Source: Polaromonas sp.
GTDB lineage: Bacteria; Pseudomonadota; Gammaproteobacteria; Burkholderiales; Burkholderiaceae_C
Direction: 5' to 3'
NCBI RefSeq assembly: GCF_030682935.1
Contig: NZ_JAUXNA010000347.1
Location: 1-62,642 of the forward strand
Length of the DNA: 62,642 nt
In this document: piece by piece, positions 25,338 through 33,907 of the stretch
Position numbering within the stretch: position 1 is the stretch's first letter
How the letters are laid out: every line of letters begins with the position of its first letter
Program-made: the position numbers and the translations under genes
The notes under the pieces: generated by a model
The model's input: the letters and a program-made list of their open reading frames with translations, nothing else
Databases searched by the model: none
What the model was told of the DNA's origin: nothing

Positions 25338-26869
25338 AGTTGTCAGGCAGCTGGTCAAAGGTGCTTGCAGGGTTGCTGCTGGGCACCACCTGCCTGCTTG
25401 TCGTGGCAGCGCCTCCCGAACGTAAGGCACCCTATCAGATCGACCGCCCAACGCTGGCCCTCGGTGAGCCCCTGACGCTGAGCATCACCCGCGCCATGGA
25501 TGGCGCAGACACCCCGCTGGAGGCCCTGGACCTGGCACCGCTGCGTCTGGACTTCGATATTCTGGAGCGCACGCTGGGACGCGACAGTCTGGAAGAAAAA
25601 CTGCTGCTCACGCTTTACCCACGTCGCACAGGGCGCCTTGAACTGCCCACGCTGGGCCGACCCGGACACCCCTTGAGCGTGACCGTCACGGAAAGCTCGG
25701 ACACCGTGCCCCGCGTGTACTGGAAGCTCAGCCTTGACCCCGCCGAGCCGCTGGTGCGCCAGGCCACCACCTTCACACTCGAAGCCTGCGACGATGGAAC
25801 CTTGCTGTGGAAGCGTCCGTCATTGCCCTCCAGCGAGGGCTTACTGCTGCGCCCGCTCAACGAGACTGAAATCATCACCCAGCGGGAAGGCCAGCGCTGC
25901 ACCGCGCACCGCTGGCATTGGGCGTTACTGCCTACGGCTGCCGGTCAGGCTGCGGTGCAACTGCCCGTGATGCAAGCAAGCAAGTTCGGCCAGCGCTTGC
26001 GTTTTACACCACCCGCCCTGACCCTTGCCACCCAAGCCCTGCCCGCCTGGTTGCCCACCGAGACCGCCGTGGGCAAACCCGAGATCGCGGCGGAGCCGCT
26101 GCCTGCACAAGCGGTGCTGAACCAGCCGCTGGCCTGGCGCATCCGCGTAACGGGCACCTACAGCGCCCAAGCTTTGCAAACGCTTCTGAACCTTCAGATG
26201 GGCCAGGACGATGGATCGTCCGAACTGGCAGCATACGCGCCAAGCGTGGAAACCCAAAGTACGATGACCCCGGCACCGCAGCACCTGGTCACGCTTTATT
26301 TGCTGCCGCAAGCGCGCGGCAGCTGGCAAGTGCCGGGCCTGCAACTGCCCTGGTACGACCCGCAAAGCGGCCGCCTGCTGCAGGCAACCATACCGGGCGC
26401 GCGCATTGAGGTGCTTGACCCGGTGCGCCAGCGCTGGCTGACGGCTGGCGCGGCGTTGGCGGGCCTGGCGGCGGCGGCCTGGGTGGGCCTCTGGCTCTGG
26501 AAAATCATGGGCTGGCGGCTTTATCGGCGCCGTGTGCTCAGGCGCCTGCGCCAATCCCGCACGCCCGATGCGGTGTACCAGCAGTTGCTGGCCTTCAGGC
26601 TGCAGCGCAATGCCAAGCCCGCCGCCACCCTGCGCACATGGCAGACCCGCACGCAGACGCAGTGCACGTCTATTGGCCTGGATGAACTCATTGGCGCGCT
26701 GGAGCGCAGCCGCTACGGCATATCACAAGACATGACCCCCTCGGAAAACCCATTCCACGCGGCGGATGAAACGAAGCGCATGACGACGACATCTGGCGCC
26801 GATTTGGAGAATTTGGTTCGACTGGCGTGCGCCTGGCTGATGTCAGTCAAAGTCCGTCAAAAAATTTAG
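25331..26869 (+). CDS. BatD-like periplasmic/membrane protein
   Basis: A 512-residue protein with an N-terminal signal segment (LAGLLLGTTCLLVVAAP), a long beta-rich region containing repeated NxPLxLxI-type strands, and a C-terminal membrane helix (WLTAGAALAGLAAAAWVGLWLW) with a basic tail. This matches BatD (oxygen-tolerance) proteins. It is the last member of the moxR operon. Its molecular role is unknown. Confidence 0.82.
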   Translation: MVKLSGSWSKVLAGLLLGTTCLLVVAAPPERKAPYQIDRPTLALGEPLTLSITRAMDGADTPLEALDLAPLRLDFDILERTLGRDSLEEKLLLTLYPRRTGRLELPTLGRPGHPLSVTVTESSDTVPRVYWKLSLDPAEPLVRQATTFTLEACDDGTLLWKRPSLPSSEGLLLRPLNETEIITQREGQRCTAHRWHWALLPTAAGQAAVQLPVMQASKFGQRLRFTPPALTLATQALPAWLPTETAVGKPEIAAEPLPAQAVLNQPLAWRIRVTGTYSAQALQTLLNLQMGQDDGSSELAAYAPSVETQSTMTPAPQHLVTLYLLPQARGSWQVPGLQLPWYDPQSGRLLQATIPGARIEVLDPVRQRWLTAGAALAGLAAAAWVGLWLWKIMGWRLYRRRVLRRLRQSRTPDAVYQQLLAFRLQRNAKPAATLRTWQTRTQTQCTSIGLDELIGALERSRYGISQDMTPSENPFHAADETKRMTTTSGADLENLVRLACAWLMSVKVRQKI

Positions 26870-26963
26870 TCCAGTCACTTTTGTGCAATTCGCTGAGCTA
26901 AAGACTAGCCAGCGCCAATCGTAATATGCTCAGCATCTTCAACCATCCAAGGAGGTAATTTTC

Positions 26964-28133
26964 ATGCAGCTCACTGCCCAGGCCTGTCTTCCACACGACG
27001 GCACATCCGGTGCCTTGGCGGCGCGTGTCTGGCGCCCCGATGTTGACGGCCCCTCCATAGTTGCCCTCCGTGGCGATGATGTAATCGACATCACACACAT
27101 CTTCGCCACCATGCGGGATCTTTGCGAAGCGCCAGATCCTGCAAGCGCTTTGAAAGAAGCCAATGGCGAGCGGATCGGTTCACTTGCCGAACTGTTTGGC
27201 AATACACCACCCGACACGCGCAATCCGGCACGGCCTTGGCTGCTGGCACCGGTTGACTTGCAGGTTATCAAGGCGGCGGGCGTCACGTTCGCAGTGTCGA
27301 TGCTTGAACGGGTGATTGAAGAAAAGGCACGTGGTAACCCGGCCGCTGCCGCGACCATTCGCCAGGAGATCGTGGCGCTGGTCGGAGATGATTTGTCCAA
27401 ATTGAAGCCTGGGTCGTCGCAGGCCATGGCGCTCAAAAAGGTGTTGATTGCCCAGGGGGCCTGGAGCCAGTATCTGGAGGTTGGTATCGGGCCAGACGCA
27501 GAAATTTTTACCAAGGCGCCGCCCATGGCCGCAGTGGGCACGGGTTCTGATGCCGGCCTGCATCCCTCTTCTTCATGGAACAACCCCGAGCCCGAGCTTG
27601 TGTTAGCGGTGAACTCTCGTGGCCAAATCGTGGCGGCTACCTTGGGCAACGATGTCAACCTGCGCGATGTGGAAGGTCGCTCGGCTTTGTTGCTGGGCAA
27701 GGCCAAAGACAACAACGCGTCAGCGACTATCGGTCCCTGTTTGCGGTTTTTTGACCCCACTTTCTCGCTTGATGACGTGCGTCAAACTACCATCTCATTG
27801 ACAGTTGTGGGCGAAGACGGCTTCACGCTCGAAGGATTTTCATCCATGTCACAGATCAGTCGCGACCCCATCGATCTGGTTGGACAGATGATGGGCCCGC
27901 ATCACCAGTACCCCGATGGCGCCATGCTCTTTCTGGGTTGCATGTTCGCGCCGGTGAAGGACAGGGATGCCGTGGGAGGCGGCTTTACTCACAAGGAAGG
28001 AGATATCGTCACCATCTCGGCCCCAAAACTTGGCACACTCGTCAACCGGATGAAGCGCACTGATAGGTGTCCGCCATGGACATTTGGCAACTCCCATTTG
28101 ATGCGCAATCTGGCTAAACGAGGTTTGCTCTAG
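26964..28133 (+). CDS. fumarylacetoacetate hydrolase (FAH) family protein
   Basis: A 389-residue long-form FAH-family enzyme. The catalytic core shows EPELVLAVNSRG and LGNDVNLRDVEGR. A perfect AAGGAGGT ribosome-binding site (26949-26956) precedes the start, suggesting strong expression. FAH members cleave C-C bonds or hydrolyse 2,4-diketo acids. Facing a second FAH gene (28171) and two SDRs beside acid-sugar genes, it probably handles a 2-keto-3-deoxy or 2,4-diketo sugar-acid intermediate. Exact substrate unknown; 3' end faces the next gene. Confidence 0.82.
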   Translation: MQLTAQACLPHDGTSGALAARVWRPDVDGPSIVALRGDDVIDITHIFATMRDLCEAPDPASALKEANGERIGSLAELFGNTPPDTRNPARPWLLAPVDLQVIKAAGVTFAVSMLERVIEEKARGNPAAAATIRQEIVALVGDDLSKLKPGSSQAMALKKVLIAQGAWSQYLEVGIGPDAEIFTKAPPMAAVGTGSDAGLHPSSSWNNPEPELVLAVNSRGQIVAATLGNDVNLRDVEGRSALLLGKAKDNNASATIGPCLRFFDPTFSLDDVRQTTISLTVVGEDGFTLEGFSSMSQISRDPIDLVGQMMGPHHQYPDGAMLFLGCMFAPVKDRDAVGGGFTHKEGDIVTISAPKLGTLVNRMKRTDRCPPWTFGNSHLMRNLAKRGLL

Positions 28134-28170
28134 CTGGCCACCGGGCAGCAACTGCTGCCACACGAAGACC

Positions 28171-29019
28171 TCAGCGTGTGAACGGCACGACCAACTGGCG
28201 CTGCTCGCCCAAGCCCTCGATGCCCAAAGCCATCACATCCCCCTTCTTCAGGTAGAGCGGCGGCTTCATGCCCATGCCGACGCCGGGGGGCGTGCCGGTG
28301 GTGATCACATCGCCCGGCATCAACGTCATGAACTGGCTCACGTAGCTGACAATCTTGGCCACGCTGAAAATCATGGTTCTGGTGTTGCCTGTCTGTGTGC
28401 GCTGACCGTTGAGGTCCAGCCACATGCTCAGTTTTTGCGGATTTGGCACCTCATCGCGCGTCACCAGCCAGGGACCGAGCGGGCCGAAGGTGTCGCAGCC
28501 CTTGCCCTTGTCCCAGGTACCGCCGCGCTCGATCTGGTACTCACGCTCGCTGACATCGTTGATGGTGCAGTAACCCGCAACAAAACTCAAGGCATCCTTT
28601 TGCGACACGTACTGTGCTTTGGCACCAATCACCACCCCCAGCTCCACCTCCCAATCCGTCTTTTTGGAGCCCTTGGGCAGCATCACCGGGTCATTGGGTC
28701 CCTGGATGCAGCTGGTGGCTTTCATGAACACAATCGGCTCTTTCGGAATCGGCAGCCCCGATTCGGCCGCATGGTCGGCGTAGTTCAGGCCAATGGCAAT
28801 GAACTTGCCGACGCCGCTGACCGGGCTGCCCATGCGCGGCGCGCCCTTGACCAGCGGCAGATTCGCGGTCTTGAGCTTGCGCAGCTTGGCGAGTGCGGCA
28901 TCCCCGAGCTGATCAGGGCTTATGTCCTTGATCACGCCGCTCAAGTCGCGCAGCTTGCCCTCTGCATCGATGAGTCCGGGTTTTTCTTTGCCCGGGTTGC
29001 CATAACGAACGAGTTTCAT
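28171..29019 (-). CDS. FAH-family 2,4-diketo-3-deoxy sugar-acid hydrolase-like protein
   Basis: A 282-residue short-form FAH-family protein. The fold signature IGLNYADHAAE is followed by metal-binding glutamates in DWEVELGVVIG and by TGTPPGVGMG. This subgroup includes hydrolases of 2,4-diketo-3-deoxy-L-fuconate and -rhamnonate, giving pyruvate plus L-lactate. The two SDR genes upstream on the same strand (29063 and 29806) would supply the 4-keto group by oxidising 2-keto-3-deoxy acids, so a three-step route is coherent. Substrate is inferred from context. Confidence 0.8.
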   Translation of the reverse strand: MKLVRYGNPGKEKPGLIDAEGKLRDLSGVIKDISPDQLGDAALAKLRKLKTANLPLVKGAPRMGSPVSGVGKFIAIGLNYADHAAESGLPIPKEPIVFMKATSCIQGPNDPVMLPKGSKKTDWEVELGVVIGAKAQYVSQKDALSFVAGYCTINDVSEREYQIERGGTWDKGKGCDTFGPLGPWLVTRDEVPNPQKLSMWLDLNGQRTQTGNTRTMIFSVAKIVSYVSQFMTLMPGDVITTGTPPGVGMGMKPPLYLKKGDVMALGIEGLGEQRQLVVPFTR

Positions 29020-29062
29020 GGTTTTTTCCTTCTGGTTAAATCAAAGTCATCGCGACAAGAAA

Positions 29063-29809
29063 TCAATAGGTCGAACGCCCACCCGACAGATCAAACACGG
29101 CGCCGGTAGAGAAAGAGCATTCTTCGGTACACAGCCAGCCCACCATCGCGGCCACCTCTTCGGGCGTGCCGAATCGGCCCATCGGGATTTTCGACAGCAT
29201 GAAGGCAATATGCCCGGGCGTCATCTGCTCGAAGATCGCGGTTTTCACGGCTGCAGGCGTCACACAATTGACGCGCACGCCAGTATCGGCGAGTTCCTTG
29301 CCCAGCGATTTGGTCAGCGCAATCACCGCCGCCTTGCTGGCGCTGTAGGCGCTGGCGTTCGGGTTGCCATCTTTTCCCGCCACCGAGGCGATATTGACAA
29401 TGCGGCCATAGTTGCGCTCGCGCATCAGCGGCACGACTTCGCGGCAGCAGTGAAACAGGCCCGTGAGGTTGACCTGTATGACCTGCTGCCACTGCTCGGG
29501 CGGATAGTCCCAGACCTTCACATTCGGTCCGGTGATGCCGGCACAGTTGACCAGTACATCGATCGCAGGCGCATGCGCCACGGTCTGCTGCACCGCACGA
29601 ACAACGCTGGCGTGGTCGCAGACATCGACCGCCACCGTATGCACGCCTGCACCGAGCTCGCCGGCCGCACGCACCAGTGGCTGGCCATCCAGATCCCACA
29701 GCGTGACGCTGGCACCCGACGCCAGCAGGCGCCGCGCAATGGCGAATCCCAGGCCCGCCGCGCCGCCGGTAATCACCGCATGGCGGCCGGCCAGATCGAG
29801 CTGGTTCAT
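29063..29809 (-). CDS. short-chain dehydrogenase (acid-sugar SDR)
   Basis: A 248-residue SDR: ITGGAAGLGFAIAR cofactor site, NCAGI, catalytic serine in NIASVAGKDG and Y-x3-K in YSASKAAV, SxGAVFDLSGG near the end. It overlaps the upstream SDR by four bases and leads into the FAH hydrolase, as in the L-rhamnonate/L-fuconate route where an NAD-dependent SDR oxidises 2-keto-3-deoxy acids. Stereospecificity is not predictable from sequence. Confidence 0.82.
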   Translation of the reverse strand: MNQLDLAGRHAVITGGAAGLGFAIARRLLASGASVTLWDLDGQPLVRAAGELGAGVHTVAVDVCDHASVVRAVQQTVAHAPAIDVLVNCAGITGPNVKVWDYPPEQWQQVIQVNLTGLFHCCREVVPLMRERNYGRIVNIASVAGKDGNPNASAYSASKAAVIALTKSLGKELADTGVRVNCVTPAAVKTAIFEQMTPGHIAFMLSKIPMGRFGTPEEVAAMVGWLCTEECSFSTGAVFDLSGGRSTY

Positions 29810-30537
29810 ATGGTCATGCCGCCGTCGATGGCATAGGATTGGCCGGTGACAAAGGCCGATTCGTCGCTGGCCAGAAACACCACCAGCGGCGCAATTTCGT
29901 GGGCCTGCGCGAGCCGTCCCATCGGTTGGCGTGCCACGAAGTTTTTCCGCGCTTCAGCCGGGTCTTCAAACACATTGATGCGGTCCTGCAGCGAGGGGGT
30001 ATCGACCGTGCCGGGGCAAATGGCATTGCAGCGCACGCCCTGCATCACGAAGTCAGCGGCAACACTTTTGGTCAGGCCGATGACCGCCGCCTTGGATGCG
30101 CCGTAGATGAAGCGGTTCGGCAAACCCTTGACGCTGACGACACTGGCCATGTTGATGATGCTGCCGCCGCCGTTGGCCAGCATCTTGGGCAGCGCCGCCT
30201 GGATGGCCCAGAACTGCGAGCGCACATTGAGGTTGAAGGCAAAGTCCCATTCTTCATCGGTGGCTTGCAAGACCGAGCCGGCATGGACAAATCCCGCACA
30301 GTTGAACAGCACATTGAGCGCCGGCAAGTCCGCCATCAGTGTCTGGATCGCGGCCTTGTCGAGCACATCGAGCGCCACGGTCTGGATATTGGGCACACCG
30401 GCGTAGCTGGCCAGCAGTTTCTCATTGACGTCGGTCGCCCAGACTTGGGCGCCCTGTGCCGCCATGGCCAGCGCGCTGGCTTTGCCGATGCCCTGCCCGG
30501 CAGCCGTGACCAGTACGGTTTTTCCTTTGAGTCTCAT
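29806..30537 (-). CDS. short-chain dehydrogenase, 2-keto-3-deoxy-fuconate dehydrogenase-like
   Basis: A 243-residue SDR starting MRLKGKTVLVTAAGQGIGKA, a start typical of 2-keto-3-deoxy-L-fuconate dehydrogenases. NCAGFVH, NMASVVSVKG and YGASKAAV supply the catalytic core; FVTGQSYAIDGGMT closes it. The start at 30537 has AAGGA about 7 bases upstream; the longer frame to 30582 is unlikely. It is the first gene of a three-gene leftward operon, divergent from the DUF1537 kinase with a GntR operator between them. Confidence 0.82.
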   Translation of the reverse strand: MRLKGKTVLVTAAGQGIGKASALAMAAQGAQVWATDVNEKLLASYAGVPNIQTVALDVLDKAAIQTLMADLPALNVLFNCAGFVHAGSVLQATDEEWDFAFNLNVRSQFWAIQAALPKMLANGGGSIINMASVVSVKGLPNRFIYGASKAAVIGLTKSVAADFVMQGVRCNAICPGTVDTPSLQDRINVFEDPAEARKNFVARQPMGRLAQAHEIAPLVVFLASDESAFVTGQSYAIDGGMTI

Positions 30538-30636
30538 GTCTTTTCCTTGGTTTGGTTGATAGTCACATCGGCAATTTGCCACTTTTCAATTACAGGGTTT
30601 TGCCGGATGTTGCCGGCGCGATTTCGTGAGATTATT

Positions 30637-30661
30637 AATTGGTCTGACCACTTGTCCAATT
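30637..30661. promoter_or_regulatory. GntR-type operator, copy 1
   Basis: A 25-bp site with outer inverted hexamers AATTGG and CCAATT and an inner TGGTCTGACCA palindrome (the TGGTnnnACCA pattern of FadR-type GntR regulators). It lies between the leftward SDR operon and the DUF1537 kinase. It differs from copy 2 at 33838-33862 at one base. It overlaps a candidate -35 (TTGTCC, 30652-30657) spaced 16 bases from TAATAC (30674-30679). Confidence 0.72.
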
Positions 30662-30767
30662 CTGGCTAACCCTTAATACCGCTTCAAAAGCGCCCAGCAT
30701 GCCGATCTCCGGTGCCACCCGTGCAGCCAAGTGCCCCGTCAAGGCCGACTGGCGGCTGCGCATCGAC

Positions 30768-31892
30768 ATGAAACCCTGGCATATCCTGGCCGACGATCTG
30801 ACTGGGGCACTCGACAGTGCCGCGGCATGGGCCAACGCAGGCGATGTGCCGGTTTTTCTAGATCAGCCCGGCCCATCCGCACAGGGGGTCCAAGTCCTCG
30901 CCACGGGCACACGCGATGCGCCGCCCGCCAGCCTGCCGGTCCTGCTGGCGCCCAGCCTCGACTGGCTAGTCGCCACCGGCAGCGCCTTCAAGAAGATCGA
31001 CAGCCTGCTGCGCGGCAACACTTTTGCCGAAATCGCCTGGCTCATGCGCAGCGGGCGTTTTGCCGGCGTGGTGTTCGCGCCGGCATTTCCAGCGCAGGGA
31101 CGCTTCACGGCCCGGGGACGCCACTGGGTGGCGCCACCGCACCAGCCCCACGGCCCGCGCACGCACGAACACACCGGCACGCTGGTGCAGGCCTTTGCCG
31201 ATGTCGGACTAAGCGCGCACATTCCAACCCGTGTGCAGGACAGCCTGCAAAATGCGGGCCATGTCGTGATTCCAGACATCCTGAGCGACCGCGACCTGGA
31301 GCAGCTCGCGACCCTGACGACCGGTCCACAGGCGCAGCGATGGCTGTGGTGTGGCAGCGCCGGGCTGGCCTGGGCGCTGGCGCGGCAGGCCGCAGCCGCA
31401 GCACCCTTAGGCGCAAGCAGCGCCGCACCGACGGTCCCGCCAGCCCCTGCGCAGGGCTTGACCCTGGTGCTCACCGCCAGCCGCCATCCGGTGCTGCGGG
31501 AACAGTTGCGTCAACTGCCACCGCCCGAGGCGTGCACCAGGCTGCTCGATCTGGCCGAGGCGCAGCCCCTCACTGCCGCCGAGGCGCATGCCCGGCTGGC
31601 GCAACGCATGCACACCGTCGTCACCACCCAACTGCGCCCGACCACGCTGGTGGTGGTGGGTGGCGACACCTTGCTGGCCCTGTGCCGGGCTGCCGGCGTG
31701 CGCAGCCTGCAGGCCGGCCCCAGCCCTCGCGCCGGGTGGGGCCGTGCCCGTCTGGTCGGTGGGTTGTGGGATGGCCTCACCTGTTATTCCCGTTCGGGGG
31801 CCTTCGGCCCACCCGACGACCTGCGCGCGCTGCTGGCAGCGCTCACCCCTCTCACGCCACCCCGATTGACTTCCAAGGAACGCATCCCATGA
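30768..31892 (+). CDS. DUF1537 four-carbon acid-sugar kinase
   Basis: A 374-residue kinase of the DUF1537 family: ADDLTGALDSAAAW at the N-terminus, FKKIDSLLRGN and a C-terminal VVGGDTLLAL nucleotide-binding part. Such enzymes phosphorylate D-threonate, D-erythronate or related acids at O4. The start is uncertain: ATG 30768 gives MKPWHILADDLTG, while ATG 30699 adds 23 residues and sits in a duplicated promoter copy. It overlaps pdxA2 by ATGA, the usual kinase/dehydrogenase pairing. The substrate (threonate or erythronate) is inferred. Confidence 0.87.
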   Translation: MKPWHILADDLTGALDSAAAWANAGDVPVFLDQPGPSAQGVQVLATGTRDAPPASLPVLLAPSLDWLVATGSAFKKIDSLLRGNTFAEIAWLMRSGRFAGVVFAPAFPAQGRFTARGRHWVAPPHQPHGPRTHEHTGTLVQAFADVGLSAHIPTRVQDSLQNAGHVVIPDILSDRDLEQLATLTTGPQAQRWLWCGSAGLAWALARQAAAAAPLGASSAAPTVPPAPAQGLTLVLTASRHPVLREQLRQLPPPEACTRLLDLAEAQPLTAAEAHARLAQRMHTVVTTQLRPTTLVVVGGDTLLALCRAAGVRSLQAGPSPRAGWGRARLVGGLWDGLTCYSRSGAFGPPDDLRALLAALTPLTPPRLTSKERIP

Positions 31893-32902
31893 ACACACCC
31901 ATCCGACTGGCCCTGACCATGGGCGACCCGGCCGGCATCGGCCCCGAGATCATCGTCAAGGCCGCGCACCAGATGCGCGATCTCATCGCGCAGGGCCGCA
32001 TCGAACTCAAGGTACTGGGCAGTGCCCGGGCACTGGCGCGGGCCGCTCGCCTGCTCCAGCTCGACACCACTGCGGCGCTGGACATGATCGACGTCGGGCC
32101 CGTGGCACAGCCGCTGACCACCGGTGAAATTTCCGAAGCCGGCGGTCACTGGGCCTACCGGGCCGTGGAACGCGCGGTGCAGCTCTGCCAGAGCGGCGAA
32201 GCCGACGCCATCGTGACGGCGCCTTTATGCAAGGAGGCGCTCCATATGGCGGGCTATCCGTTCGAAGGCCACACCGAAATGCTGGCTCATTTGACCGGCA
32301 TGCGCGATGGCGTGATGATGCTGGCCCATGGCCCGATGCGCGTGTCCCACGTCACCACCCACTGCGCCCTGGCCGAAGTGCCGGCCCGGCTCACGCCGCA
32401 GCGCCTGCGCCGCGTGCTCGACGTGACGCTCGAAGCCCTGCAGACCCTGGGCATCCGTCAGCCGCGCGTGGCCGTGGCCGGACTCAACCCGCATGCCGGC
32501 GAAGGCGGCATTCTGGGCAAGGAAGATGGCGTCGTTATCGCCCCCCTGGTGGCCGAATACGCCAACGCCGGCCACGCCGTCACCGGCCCCTGGCCCGGCG
32601 ATACGGTGTTCATCAAGCTGCGCGCCGGGCAGTTTGATGCGGTGGTGGCGATGTACCACGACCAGGGCCACATCCCGGTCAAGTTGCTGGGCTTCAGCAT
32701 CGACCCCGCCACCGGTGTATGGCAGGCGGTCAGCGGCGTCAACATCACGCTGGGCCTGCCAATCCTGCGCACGTCGGTGGACCACGGCACGGCGTTCGAC
32801 ATCGCCGGCACGGGCCGCGCCAGCGCCGAGAGCATGGTCGATGCCATCCAGTACGCCATGACGCTGGTCGAAGGCCAGCGTGCAGCGCGTGCGGCAGTCT
32901 GA
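31889..32902 (+). CDS. pdxA2: PdxA2-family 4-phospho acid-sugar dehydrogenase
   Basis: A 337-residue member of the PdxA family, starting TMGDPAGIGPEI, with metal-binding histidines in FEGHTEMLAHLTG and YHDQGHIPVKLL. In this gene pairing it is not the vitamin B6 enzyme: PdxA2 oxidises and decarboxylates the 4-phosphate made by the DUF1537 kinase, giving dihydroxyacetone phosphate. Four-base overlap with the kinase confirms coupling. The housekeeping pdxA would be elsewhere. The assignment to threonate follows the known family pathway. Confidence 0.87.
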   Translation: MNTPIRLALTMGDPAGIGPEIIVKAAHQMRDLIAQGRIELKVLGSARALARAARLLQLDTTAALDMIDVGPVAQPLTTGEISEAGGHWAYRAVERAVQLCQSGEADAIVTAPLCKEALHMAGYPFEGHTEMLAHLTGMRDGVMMLAHGPMRVSHVTTHCALAEVPARLTPQRLRRVLDVTLEALQTLGIRQPRVAVAGLNPHAGEGGILGKEDGVVIAPLVAEYANAGHAVTGPWPGDTVFIKLRAGQFDAVVAMYHDQGHIPVKLLGFSIDPATGVWQAVSGVNITLGLPILRTSVDHGTAFDIAGTGRASAESMVDAIQYAMTLVEGQRAARAAV

Positions 32903-32952
32903 CTCCGCTGCCCCAACCCGATCAATTTCTACACACCACAGGAAAACACAAC

Positions 32953-33732
32953 ATGATCAACCCCTCCCACGCCCTCCAGTTTGCGGATAAGTCTGTTCTG
33001 GTCACGGGCGGCGGCTCCGGCATCGGTGCTGCCGTGGCGCAATCTTTCGGCGCGGCGGGCGCGCGCGTGGCCGTGCATTACTCGCGCAACCGCGAGGGTG
33101 CGGAGGCGGTGGCCAGCATCATCCGGCAGGCCGGCGGCCAGGCCATCACACTGGCCGGCGACATGCTGGACCGCAGCGTGTCTGACCAACTGGTGGCGCA
33201 GACCGTCCAGGCCTTCGGCGGCCTGGACATACTGATCAACAACGCGGGCGACATGTTTGGCCGCCGCCCGCTGGATCAGGCCAGCGACGAGGACTTTGAC
33301 CGCGTGATCGGCCTCAACACCCATGCGGCCTTCGCCCTCTGTCGCGCTTGCGCGCCCGTGATGCGCAAGGCCGGGCGCGGCAGCATGATCAACACCACCT
33401 CGATTGCCGCGCGCACCGGCGGCGGTGAAGGCGCGGGCCTGTACGGCGCGGCCAAGGCCTTTGTCAGCACCATGACCCGCGTGTTCGCGCGCGAGATGGC
33501 GCCGCACGGCATACGCGTCAATGGCGTGGCCCCGGGTGTCATCCTGACCGACTTCCATGCACGCAACTCCACGCCGGAGCAGCTCGAAGGCGCGCGCCGC
33601 GGTATCCCGATGGGCCGACTGGGAACAGCCGACGAATGTGTGGGGGCCTACCTGTTCCTGGCCGACGATGTGCTCTCGAGCTACATCACCGGCCAGATCA
33701 TCGAGGTCAACGGCGGCCAGCTCATGCCGTGA
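32953..33732 (+). CDS. short-chain dehydrogenase of the acid-sugar operon
   Basis: A 259-residue SDR: VTGGGSGIGAAVAQ at the N-terminus, NNAGD, INTTSIAARTG (catalytic serine) and YGAAKAF (Y-x3-K). AGGA lies upstream at 32940-32943, nine bases before ATG 32953; the longer frame from 32719 lies inside pdxA2 and is spurious. It follows pdxA2 by 50 bases and likely oxidises a sugar or sugar acid feeding the threonate/erythronate branch. Substrate unknown. Confidence 0.82.
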   Translation: MINPSHALQFADKSVLVTGGGSGIGAAVAQSFGAAGARVAVHYSRNREGAEAVASIIRQAGGQAITLAGDMLDRSVSDQLVAQTVQAFGGLDILINNAGDMFGRRPLDQASDEDFDRVIGLNTHAAFALCRACAPVMRKAGRGSMINTTSIAARTGGGEGAGLYGAAKAFVSTMTRVFAREMAPHGIRVNGVAPGVILTDFHARNSTPEQLEGARRGIPMGRLGTADECVGAYLFLADDVLSSYITGQIIEVNGGQLMP

Positions 33733-33790
33733 GCATCGCCGACGAATTGACCCCATGCTGGCTTGCGGTTTCATGAGGCTATTAGAGGCA

Positions 33791-33907
33791 TTACAGGGTT
33801 TAACCGGATGCCCGGCAGATGGAATCATGGGATTATCAATTGGTCTTACCACTTGTCCAATTTTTTAACGAACCCTTGAGCCCGCCTCAACAGCACCCCG
33901 CATGCCG
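33791..33907. repeat. duplicated promoter/operator segment (second copy)
   Basis: The stretch upstream of the GntR gene resembles 30590-30704 upstream of the kinase: both start TTACAGGGTTT, have CCGGATG, the 25-bp operator and end at GCATGCCGAT, with a few indels between. This indicates an ancient duplication of about 115 bp containing promoter, operator and the first codons of the regulator. Confidence 0.65.
33838..33862. promoter_or_regulatory. GntR-type operator, copy 2
   Basis: A 25-bp site with outer AATTGG and CCAATT and inner TGGTCTTACCA. It is 39 bases upstream of the GntR start, a position suited to autoregulation. It matches copy 1 (30637-30661) at 24 of 25 positions. Confidence 0.72.

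Noticed and set aside
30731-31888. Long open frame fused upstream of pdxA2
   Set aside because: It is a shadow of the kinase gene in another frame; the family start is ATG 31889.
31889-32902. PdxA2 as the vitamin B6 biosynthetic PdxA
   Set aside because: It is coupled by a four-base overlap to a DUF1537 kinase, the known acid-sugar pairing.
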